Shown piece after piece: positions 9,472 to 16,466 of a stretch of DNA of 41,326 nt. This DNA comes from Bryobacterales bacterium (GTDB lineage Bacteria > Acidobacteriota > Terriglobia > Bryobacterales > Bryobacteraceae): the NCBI GenBank assembly GCA_026129915.1, contig JAHCHD010000028.1, forward strand, positions 1-41,326, in the 5' to 3' direction. The translations under genes were made by a program, and so were the position numbers. Position 1 is the stretch's first letter. Every line of letters starts with the position of its first letter. The notes beneath the pieces were generated by a model that was given only the letters and a program-made list of their open reading frames with translations, was not told the origin of the DNA and searched no databases.

Positions 9472-10452
9472 TCAGGCGTGCACACGGTGCGGGGCAGGGA
9501 GGCGCTGCAGGCCGAGCAGGCTTTTCAACAGGATCCACACCTTGAGGGCCGACGAGAGCCGGATCCGACGCGACAACACGTCGAAATTGGCAAGCTCAAT
9601 CGCCCGCAAGAGGTTCGAATAGATACCGATGAGGGCGCTCAGGCAGGCCCTTCCTGAGCGCGCAGTGAGATTTACGAGCCCAAAACTCTCCCGGTAATAG
9701 CGCCAGGCGCGCGCGGATTCATAGCGCATTAGCGCCCGGAAGCTATCGCTTGGCCGGCCGGCGCACAGGTCTTCCCCAGTGACGCCAAAGCGTACGAGAT
9801 CCTCTTCAGGAAGGTAAATCCGTTGGTTCTCAGCGTCTTCGCGCACATCCCGCAGGATGTTGGTGAGTTGAAAGGCGATACCGCACTTCTCGGCCAGTTC
9901 CAAAGCCAGGGTTCCCTGAAAGCCGAGGATATGGATTACCGTGAGCCCCACAACGGAGGCCACCCGATAGCAGTAATCGTAGAGTTCCTCGAAGCGGAGG
10001 ATCCGGCGCGGTTCCAGGTCACTGCGCACACCGCGGATCATGTCGAAGAAATACTCGTGCGGAATCTGATAGCGCTCAACAGTCTCGATGAATGCTGGCC
10101 AAATCGGGTGTGCGGGCGCGTTGCCGCCGAGTGCTTCTCGAAGGTGCTGTTCCCACTGGTCGATGGCCTTCGCGGCCGCGCCCGTTCCGTCGTTCAGGTC
10201 GTCGCTCAGGTCGTCGCAGTAGCGCATGAACGCGTACACCGCGCACATGGCGGCGCGCTTTCGGCGGGGCAGCAGCAAGAACGCGTAATAGAAGTTCCGC
10301 GCACGGTGGCGGGCCACCTTCTCGCAATGCGCGTACGACTGCGCAAGCAGAGGTGAACTTCGGAATCCTAGCGCCAGCATCCTCGTTTCAAGGTACCATG
10401 CCCACCCCGATTGCGGACTGAGAAATCCGTTGAAGTCTGACTTCAGGGTCAT
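9472..10452 (-). CDS. hpnD: Presqualene diphosphate synthase HpnD
   Basis: The 326-residue protein belongs to the squalene/phytoene synthase family. The first Asp-rich site is CDDLSDD (D80, D81, D84, D85) and the second is NILRDVREDAENQRIYLPEE, both intact. Preceding it, RNFYYAFLLLPRRKRAAM matches HpnD rather than HpnC. Known role: condense two farnesyl diphosphates into presqualene diphosphate, the first step of the HpnCDE squalene route. The first ATG leaves 18 nt after hpnC; a weak alternative is ATG 10380. Gene order hpnC-hpnD is the usual one, but hpnE, normally next, is replaced here by the OGT-like gene. Confidence 0.9.
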   Translation of the reverse strand: MTLKSDFNGFLSPQSGWAWYLETRMLALGFRSSPLLAQSYAHCEKVARHRARNFYYAFLLLPRRKRAAMCAVYAFMRYCDDLSDDLNDGTGAAAKAIDQWEQHLREALGGNAPAHPIWPAFIETVERYQIPHEYFFDMIRGVRSDLEPRRILRFEELYDYCYRVASVVGLTVIHILGFQGTLALELAEKCGIAFQLTNILRDVREDAENQRIYLPEEDLVRFGVTGEDLCAGRPSDSFRALMRYESARAWRYYRESFGLVNLTARSGRACLSALIGIYSNLLRAIELANFDVLSRRIRLSSALKVWILLKSLLGLQRLPAPHRVHA

Positions 10453-10470
10453 CCGCTTGGGTGAAATCCG

Positions 10471-11430
10471 CTAAGGACCTGCCGTTGACGCAGGTTCTTT
10501 GGGTGCACTCCACAGCCGCGGAATGTGTGCGGCGAGGGCGCGAAACAGGATGCCGCCGCGCTGCAGCCTTCCGATGCGCGGGCGCTGTCGCAGTACCGCG
10601 TAATCGATGGCCTGTACCTCGTCGAGGATCGCCACTCCTCCTCGGATGAAAAGGTCGATATCTAGTGCCAGGCGCGGGTTCAGCGTAAACACCAATCCCT
10701 GTCCGCGCTCGAAGTATCCCCGCGCGTGGTCTACGGCCTCGCGCATGGCGCCCCGGAAGGCAGGGCAATCCTCGCGGGACAGGAGTTGCTCTTCGGAATA
10801 GCCGTGTTTGCTCACCAGATCCAGTGGCAGGTAGATACGCCCCTTGCCAAGATCCACCAATACATCCTGCCAGAAGTTCGCCAGTTGCAAACCGGTGCAG
10901 ACCGCGTCGGATAGCAGGAACCGCGCCTCATCACGGTAACCACACAGCATCAGCACGAGACGGCCCACCGGGTTGGCGGAGTTCACGCAGTAGGCTTCGA
11001 TCTCAGCCCAGTCCTGATAGCGGGTGACTGTCTGGTCCTGCAAAAAGGCGTCCAGCAGATTCATGAAGGGTTCGATGGGGAGATCCCGGCGACGGACGGT
11101 ACCGGCCAGCGCAATGAACACCGGATGGGCGGGCGGTGTCCCGGCGTACATGGCCTCCAGCTCCGCGCGCCACCATGCAAGCATCTTCACACTCCGGGCG
11201 GGGTTGCCTAACTCGTCCCCCAGGTCGTCGCTCCAGCGGCAGTAGGCGTAGACGTTGTAGAAATCCTGGTGCAGTTCGCGGGGTAGCAGCAGGCTCACGA
11301 CGTGAAAGTTCTCGTAGTGGCCAGTAGCCAGCCAGCGGGTGTAGCGCAAGCTCTCGTCGAGTTCCCATGGCGATTGCGACGCAGGATCTTCCAGGAACGC
11401 CGCCGGAGCCAGAAAGTTGCGTGTGGCCAC
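10471..11430 (-). CDS. hpnC: Hydroxysqualene synthase HpnC
   Basis: The 319-residue protein is the second squalene/phytoene synthase-family member in the operon. HYENFHVVSLLLPRELHQDF followed by YAYCRWSDDLGDE (D68, D69, D72) is diagnostic of HpnC, and the second site is NFWQDVLVDLGKGRIYLP. HpnC converts presqualene diphosphate to hydroxysqualene. It starts with GTG, 17 nt after the upstream dehydrogenase stop, with no strong ribosome-binding site; coupling to the previous gene is likely. Length and both Asp-rich sites are normal for the family. Confidence 0.9.
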   Translation of the reverse strand: MATRNFLAPAAFLEDPASQSPWELDESLRYTRWLATGHYENFHVVSLLLPRELHQDFYNVYAYCRWSDDLGDELGNPARSVKMLAWWRAELEAMYAGTPPAHPVFIALAGTVRRRDLPIEPFMNLLDAFLQDQTVTRYQDWAEIEAYCVNSANPVGRLVLMLCGYRDEARFLLSDAVCTGLQLANFWQDVLVDLGKGRIYLPLDLVSKHGYSEEQLLSREDCPAFRGAMREAVDHARGYFERGQGLVFTLNPRLALDIDLFIRGGVAILDEVQAIDYAVLRQRPRIGRLQRGGILFRALAAHIPRLWSAPKEPASTAGP

Positions 11431-11447
11431 GAAACGCCAAGCCTCGC

Positions 11448-12497
11448 CTAGGGAATAATCGCCGTCTTCAGGTGGCCGTTGTGGCTCATCAGGTGGCGCA
11501 TCACTTCAAGGAGGTTCGTGAGCGGTTCGGTCCGGTTGATGAAGAATCGCGCGGGCACCGCATCGTTGGCAATCAGGTCAAGCGCCTTGCGGATGAGCGC
11601 CGGCGTGTGGTGGAAGCTGGCCTTGCAGCTGATTTCCGAGTAGTGCAGCAGCGAAGTGGGCAGCGAGACCTTGGTGTCGCTGGGGCAGCCTCCAAAGAAG
11701 TTCACCGTGCCACCGCGGCGCAATAGCTTCACCGCGAGTTCCCAAGTTTCGGGCTTGCCGACGGCTTCAAAAGCGACGTCGGCGCCGCGCCCTTCCGTGA
11801 GTTCGTAAATCCGTTCCGGAAGGTCGGGAGTTTCTTCGGTACAGATGAGTTCATCCGCGCCCATCTCGCGGGCGCGCTCCAGTTGCTGCCAGCGCCGCCC
11901 GATGGCAATCACGCGCGCGCCGAAGAACTTGGCGATGCAGACGAACATCATGCCAATGGGTCCAAGTCCAATAATCGCTACCGAATCCCCTGGCTGGGCA
12001 TGTGTCTCTTCCCAGCCGCGAAGCACGCAGGCCAGAGGTTCAGCCAGCGCCGCCTCCTGATACTGCACATGCTCTGGGATGTGGAGCAGATTCTTCTCCA
12101 CAATGCGGGCCGGTATGCGGATATATTCCGCGTAGGCGCCATTATTGAAGAGGAGGTCGTCGCACAGGTTTTCGAGATTGCGCTTGCAATAAAAGCACTC
12201 GCCGCAGGGGGCAGAGTTGGCCGATACCACTCGCTGGCCGGTGGAAAAGCCCTCAATCCCATCGCCCACCTCGACGATGTCCCCAGCGAGTTCATGACCA
12301 AAGACCGCAGGCGGCACGATCATGCGGGCATGGTAACCGCGGCGGAAGACCTTCACATCGGTGCCGCAGGTGAGAGCGGCGCGCACACGAACCAACACCT
12401 CACCGGGTGCAATCCGGGGGATAGGCATGCTCTCGACGCGAAGCTGTTCCCGGCCGTACAGCACTCCGGCCAGCATGGTTGTTTTCACTCGGCCCAC
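11448..12497 (-). CDS. Zinc-dependent medium-chain alcohol dehydrogenase A of the hopanoid operon (NADP(H)-type pocket)
   Basis: This MDR-superfamily dehydrogenase has 349 residues. Catalytic zinc ligands are visible (C44, H68, E69, with E153 in EPLACVLRG). The structural zinc loop is CGECFYC plus C112. The Rossmann motif is GLGPIG (177-182). Strand 2 ends in AIGRR with no acidic residue, which in MDR enzymes favours NADP(H) over NAD(H). It most resembles polyol and threonine dehydrogenases. The reading frame opens at a GTG at 12497, overlapping the previous gene by 13 nt; ATG 12476 is an alternative. It sits between hpnG/dehydrogenase B and hpnC, so a role in hopanoid side-chain redox chemistry is inferred. 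The substrate is not known from sequence. Confidence 0.85.
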   Translation of the reverse strand: MGRVKTTMLAGVLYGREQLRVESMPIPRIAPGEVLVRVRAALTCGTDVKVFRRGYHARMIVPPAVFGHELAGDIVEVGDGIEGFSTGQRVVSANSAPCGECFYCKRNLENLCDDLLFNNGAYAEYIRIPARIVEKNLLHIPEHVQYQEAALAEPLACVLRGWEETHAQPGDSVAIIGLGPIGMMFVCIAKFFGARVIAIGRRWQQLERAREMGADELICTEETPDLPERIYELTEGRGADVAFEAVGKPETWELAVKLLRRGGTVNFFGGCPSDTKVSLPTSLLHYSEISCKASFHHTPALIRKALDLIANDAVPARFFINRTEPLTNLLEVMRHLMSHNGHLKTAIIP

Positions 12498-13561
12498 CTC
12501 TGAGGCTGCACCACGATTTTCAGCGAATGCTCATCCGGATGCAATGCCTGCTGTATACCTCTAAGGATGTCAGCAAGCGCAAACCGATGCGAAATCAAGT
12601 CCGCGAGCGGCAATTCCCCTCCAAAGACCAAGCGCGCCGATTCCGCCTGCAAATCAACATCGGCTGAGTAATAGCCTACTAGGGAACGCTCACCGGCGAC
12701 AAGGTCGCCCCCGCCCACGCGGATGGTTTCCTGGTTAGAGGTCTGGGCAAAAAGCACAATCCGTGCACCTGGCCGCGAGCAGGCTACTGCCTGGTCAACG
12801 ATTCCTGGCGCGGAGGCGGCCACGATCACGAGGTCCGCGCCGCGGCCATCGGTAAGCGCCTTTACTTGGTCCCGTAAGTCCGGCTCGTTAGCCTGGATGG
12901 CCAAATGGGCGCCGCAGCGTCGCGCGAGTGCCAGCCGGTTCTCGATCATGTCGGTGGCCACCACGCAGGCGCCAGTGCGCTGGATCAGCATCGTAAATAT
13001 CAACCCGATGGGGCCCTGGCCTAGTACCAGGACCACATCATCCGGTTGAGGATCGCAGCCCACCACCGCTTTCAGGCAGGTATTCAACGGTTCCACAAAG
13101 GTGGCCACGTCATAGGAGACACCGTCGGGGATCTTCTCCATACCGCGTCTCACGATCCAGTCCATCACCCGCACATATTCCGCGAACCCACCGCCCGCGG
13201 GCTCAAAGCCTGCCGTTACGCCCACCTTCTTGTAGGTGGGGCATTGCGCGTAGAGCCGCTTCTGACAATAGAAACACTCGCCACAGGGAATGTGATGGAA
13301 TACCACCACCCGTTCGCCTGCCTCGTAACCTTCCACGCCTTCACCAACAGCCACAATTTCGCCCGCAGTCTCGTGCCCGAAAATGCGAGGCGGTGGCAGC
13401 AGGTTGTACTCCACCTTCTTGAGGTCGGTATGGCAGATGCCGCAACTGTGGACGCGAACCAGCACTTCGCCGTGACCCAGCGACGGGCAGGGAAGTTCCT
13501 GCACCTCCATGCGGCTCTCGCCGGTATAGACAGCGGCGTTCATGTGTGTTGGCAGCGGCAT
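12485..13561 (-). CDS. Zinc-dependent medium-chain alcohol dehydrogenase B of the hopanoid operon (NAD(H)-type pocket)
   Basis: About 358 residues, paralogous to the next gene in the operon. Zinc ligands: C40, H63 and E64 at the catalytic site; C93, C96, C99 and C107 (CGECFYC loop) at the structural site. The nucleotide motif is GQGPIG (181-186), and strand 2 ends in VVATDMIENR with D204, which points to NAD(H). The cofactor preference therefore differs from that of dehydrogenase A. I chose ATG 13561, only 2 nt after the hpnG stop, giving tight coupling to hpnG; the longer reading frame lies within hpnG. Its position directly after the nucleosidase that makes a reducing sugar on hopane suggests it acts on that product, but this is inference. 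Confidence 0.85.
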   Translation of the reverse strand: MPLPTHMNAAVYTGESRMEVQELPCPSLGHGEVLVRVHSCGICHTDLKKVEYNLLPPPRIFGHETAGEIVAVGEGVEGYEAGERVVVFHHIPCGECFYCQKRLYAQCPTYKKVGVTAGFEPAGGGFAEYVRVMDWIVRRGMEKIPDGVSYDVATFVEPLNTCLKAVVGCDPQPDDVVLVLGQGPIGLIFTMLIQRTGACVVATDMIENRLALARRCGAHLAIQANEPDLRDQVKALTDGRGADLVIVAASAPGIVDQAVACSRPGARIVLFAQTSNQETIRVGGGDLVAGERSLVGYYSADVDLQAESARLVFGGELPLADLISHRFALADILRGIQQALHPDEHSLKIVVQPQRWAE

Positions 13562-13563
13562 AC

Positions 13564-14286
13564 TCACCAGGAGATTCCCATCATGGCCTCGCCCAGGGAT
13601 TCCGAAGCGACGCGGGATGCGCGGGCAAGGTGGCGTAGGCCCGGAAGGCTTGACCACGGACGGGACAGCGCCTGAGCCAGCACGGAATGCACGCGGATTC
13701 CGCCATCATCGCGGCGGGCGCGGTTAAAGTCAACGGGCAAATCCTCCTCGCAGGTGTCAGAAACTGCCTTCAGCGCAACAAATGGCACCCCATGGCGCTG
13801 GGCGAAGCGTGCGACGGCGGCCGCTTCCATTTCGACGGCGTCCACGCCGCCCTCTCCGATCAGATGCTTTTCAGAGGCAAAACGAACGATGTGATCCACA
13901 CTAAGAATCATCGCGGGGGAAACCGTGCGGCCGGGGGAGACCGGAAGAGCGCAGGGAAAGTCCTGGCCACTCGCGGCGTGCTTCACGTTCGTCGCAGCCA
14001 GCACATCGCCTTGCTGCCACCGCGGTTGGGTGGCGCCACAGTAGCCGATGCTCCAGATCGCATCGAGCGTGGATGGATTGGGAATGGCTGCACAGGCGCG
14101 CGTTGCGGCAGTTGCGCCAATGCCGTCAGCCAGCAGCAGCCACTCAGTGTCTCCTTTGCCCGGTGCGCTCCAGTTGAGGGCGCGGGCGAACTCCAGTGGC
14201 AACGGAAGCGCGCGGCCAGCTCCGGCACGGCGCAGTACCCCATCAAATTCCCTTCTGTGGGACGCCACTACTGCAACTCTTCGCAT
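13564..14286 (-). CDS. hpnG: Adenosylhopane nucleosidase/phosphorylase HpnG
   Basis: The 240-residue product is of the purine nucleoside phosphorylase/MTA-SAH nucleosidase fold. It shows WSIGYCGATQP near the glycine-rich phosphate/ribose site, VEMEAAAVARFA (the Met-Glu that binds ribose hydroxyls) and ALKAVSDTCEEDLPVDFN with the catalytic Asp after SerD. The hopanoid-associated member removes adenine from adenosylhopane, giving ribosylhopane. The ATG directly abuts the hpnA stop (TAG then ATG at 14289-14284), and the stop lies 2 nt before the next start. Both point to strong translational coupling. Confidence 0.88.
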   Translation of the reverse strand: MRRVAVVASHRREFDGVLRRAGAGRALPLPLEFARALNWSAPGKGDTEWLLLADGIGATAATRACAAIPNPSTLDAIWSIGYCGATQPRWQQGDVLAATNVKHAASGQDFPCALPVSPGRTVSPAMILSVDHIVRFASEKHLIGEGGVDAVEMEAAAVARFAQRHGVPFVALKAVSDTCEEDLPVDFNRARRDDGGIRVHSVLAQALSRPWSSLPGLRHLARASRVASESLGEAMMGISW

Positions 14287-15273
14287 CTAGACGTATCCAT
14301 TCTCCCGGTACCAGCCGACGGCGCGGCTCAGCGCCTCTCGCGCGGCGCAGGGCCGGTATCCCAGTTCACGTTCTGCCTTGCCACTGCTGACGAACATCTT
14401 CTTGCGAGCCATGCGCACCGCATCAATCGGAGCACGGGGTGCATTGCCTGTAACGCCTGCCCAGGCGGTACTTAAACGCGCGAATCCCATGGCTACCCCG
14501 TACGGGATTCGGATCCTGGGCGCCGGACGTCCGCTAAGGTCCGACAGCGTGTCCAGAATCTCCTGGAGCGTGAGATTCTCACCGCCCAGGATGTATCTGT
14601 CCCCCGGTCTCCCGTACTCACAGGCCAGAAGGTGGCCGAGCGCTACATCTTCCACATCCACGATATTGAGCCCGGTATCGAGATATGCGGGCATACGTCC
14701 CCGCAGAAAATCCACAATTAATTGTCCCGTAGGGGTGGGCTTGGCGTCGCGCACGCCCACCGGTGCGGTTGGGTTCACGATTACCGCCGGGAAGCCCTGG
14801 CTGGCCATCCGGAGAACCGCCTCTTCCGCGAGGTACTTCGACTGCTTGTAAATGCCGTGCATGGCTTGGATATCCACCGGTGTGGTTTCGTCGCCAAGCC
14901 CATCATCGGGGATGCCGATGCACCCTACCGTGCTGGTGTAGACAAACCTGCCCACCTCTTCGATGCTGGCCAGCTCCAGTAGCTGGCTAGTACCGCGCAC
15001 GTTCGTTTCAAACATCGCGTCGGCGTCTTTCACCCAAAGCCGGTAATCCGCAGCTACGTGAAACACCGCTCCGCACCCAAGAATTGCCTGCTGTACGCTC
15101 CGGGCATCCCTCAGGTCGCCTTCAAACAGGCGCACCGGCAAGCCTGGTACTTCACGGCCTGGCCGCACCAGCGCATGCACGACGGCGCCCTGTTCCAGCA
15201 ACAAGCGGGCGACGTGCCAGCCAACGAAGCCGGAAGCTCCGGTTACCAGTATCGGCTTCTGTTCAATCTCCAA
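14287..15273 (-). CDS. hpnA: Hopanoid-associated NAD-dependent epimerase HpnA
   Basis: The 328-residue protein is an extended short-chain dehydrogenase. ILVTGASGFVGWHVARLL carries the GxxGxxG nucleotide motif, YTSTVGCIG supplies the Ser/Thr of the triad and YKQSKYLAEE the YxxxK pair. HpnA is a regular member of hopanoid operons and is assigned as a sugar epimerase or dihydroflavonol reductase-like enzyme; its exact reaction is not settled. The start appears to be TTG (15273), with GAGGA about 10 nt upstream. It lies 28 nt after hpnH and directly abuts hpnG. Confidence 0.88.
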   Translation of the reverse strand: MEIEQKPILVTGASGFVGWHVARLLLEQGAVVHALVRPGREVPGLPVRLFEGDLRDARSVQQAILGCGAVFHVAADYRLWVKDADAMFETNVRGTSQLLELASIEEVGRFVYTSTVGCIGIPDDGLGDETTPVDIQAMHGIYKQSKYLAEEAVLRMASQGFPAVIVNPTAPVGVRDAKPTPTGQLIVDFLRGRMPAYLDTGLNIVDVEDVALGHLLACEYGRPGDRYILGGENLTLQEILDTLSDLSGRPAPRIRIPYGVAMGFARLSTAWAGVTGNAPRAPIDAVRMARKKMFVSSGKAERELGYRPCAAREALSRAVGWYRENGYV

Positions 15274-15301
15274 AGTCGCCGTTATCCTCGCACCGCGGCG
15301 C

Positions 15302-16414
15302 TCAGCGCAGCGCCCACTTCAGCAGGTTGACGCTGTCAGAGGGCTTGGAATGGATGCCCAGCGCGGCGGATGGCTCGTAGCCACAGTGCACCATACAGTG
15401 CTCGCAGCGAGGGTCGTTGCCGTGGCCATAGCTTTCCCAGTCCGTCCGGGTCATGAACTCCTCGAAGGTCTTGTAGTGGGCATCAGTAATCAGATAGCAA
15501 GGACCTTTCCAGCCTTCAACGTTGTAGGTGGGGTTTCCCCATGCAGTGCAGGGCAGATCGCGCTCGCCCTTCAGGAAGTCGAGGTAGACGGGCGTCGAGT
15601 TCAGCTTGAAGCGCGACGCCATGGCATCAATGTCGCTGAACTTCTCCATGATGTCGTCGCGAGTCATGAAGATCTCGCGATCATTTACCGCCGAGTAGCC
15701 GTAGGCAGGGGCAATCATGTGCCCGTCCAGCTCGTATTGCTCCAGGAATTCGTAAAGTTCCCAGATCTCCTTCATGTCGGTTTCGCGATACACAGTGGTG
15801 TTGGTGCACACCTTGAAGCCCTTGGCCTTGGCCGCCTTGATGCCTTCCACGGCTTCCCGGAACACCCCTTCGCGCTCCACGGCGATGTCGTGGCTTTTCT
15901 CCAGTCCGTCCAGGTGTACGTTGAAAAACAGTTGTTTGTGAGGAGTGTATTCATGCAACTTCTTGCGCAGGAACATTCCGTTGGTGCAGAGATAGATGTG
16001 CTTTCCGCGTACCACCAACTCACGGGTAAGGGCGGCCAGTTCCGGGTACAGGAAGGGCTCGCCACCGCAGATGGAAACGACGGGTGCGCGGCACTCATCC
16101 GCCGCGGCCAGGCATTGCTCCAGACTCAAGCGCTTGGTGACGGTGGTCTCATACTCGCGGATTCGCCCGCAGCCCGTGCAGGTAAGGTTGCACGCGTGCA
16201 AAGGTTCCAGCATCAGCACCAGAGGGAAGCGCTTGTGGATCATCGGGTGCGGGGTGCGATTAGCTCCGTGGCTATGCTTTTCGTGCAAGATGCGAAACGG
16301 ATTGGACCCGCCGTTCTTGGCCGCCAGATTACGTTGCCATTGTGCGGGTGGGCTCAGCTTATTCCGCAGAATGTAGCCAGCCAGGCCCATGGTCATTGAT
16401 ATGGGAAATCGCAT
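15302..16414 (-). CDS. hpnH: Radical SAM adenosylhopane synthase HpnH
   Basis: The 370-residue radical SAM protein has the cluster motif CNLTCTGC (C75, C79, C82), the GGEP SAM-binding motif in ISICGGEPFLYPEL-like context, and a C-terminal Cys group (CEHCMVHCGYE). HpnH joins the 5'-deoxyadenosyl group of SAM to hopene to make adenosylhopane. The N-terminal helix MRFPISMTMGLAGYIL and the block RFPLVLMLEPLHACN are normal, but about 35-40 residues (roughly 21-61) lie between them where most relatives have only a few. The gene is 52 nt downstream of shc and 28 nt upstream of hpnA. Confidence 0.92.
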   Translation of the reverse strand: MRFPISMTMGLAGYILRNKLSPPAQWQRNLAAKNGGSNPFRILHEKHSHGANRTPHPMIHKRFPLVLMLEPLHACNLTCTGCGRIREYETTVTKRLSLEQCLAAADECRAPVVSICGGEPFLYPELAALTRELVVRGKHIYLCTNGMFLRKKLHEYTPHKQLFFNVHLDGLEKSHDIAVEREGVFREAVEGIKAAKAKGFKVCTNTTVYRETDMKEIWELYEFLEQYELDGHMIAPAYGYSAVNDREIFMTRDDIMEKFSDIDAMASRFKLNSTPVYLDFLKGERDLPCTAWGNPTYNVEGWKGPCYLITDAHYKTFEEFMTRTDWESYGHGNDPRCEHCMVHCGYEPSAALGIHSKPSDSVNLLKWALR

Positions 16415-16466
16415 TAGTACTTCGCCTCTTCCTGCGGCACACCATCTATCAGACTCCCGCAGGAGC

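Noticed and set aside
15350..16399. Long plus-strand open frame opposite hpnH.
   Set aside because: It is the antisense of a conserved radical SAM gene and its translation resembles no folded protein family.
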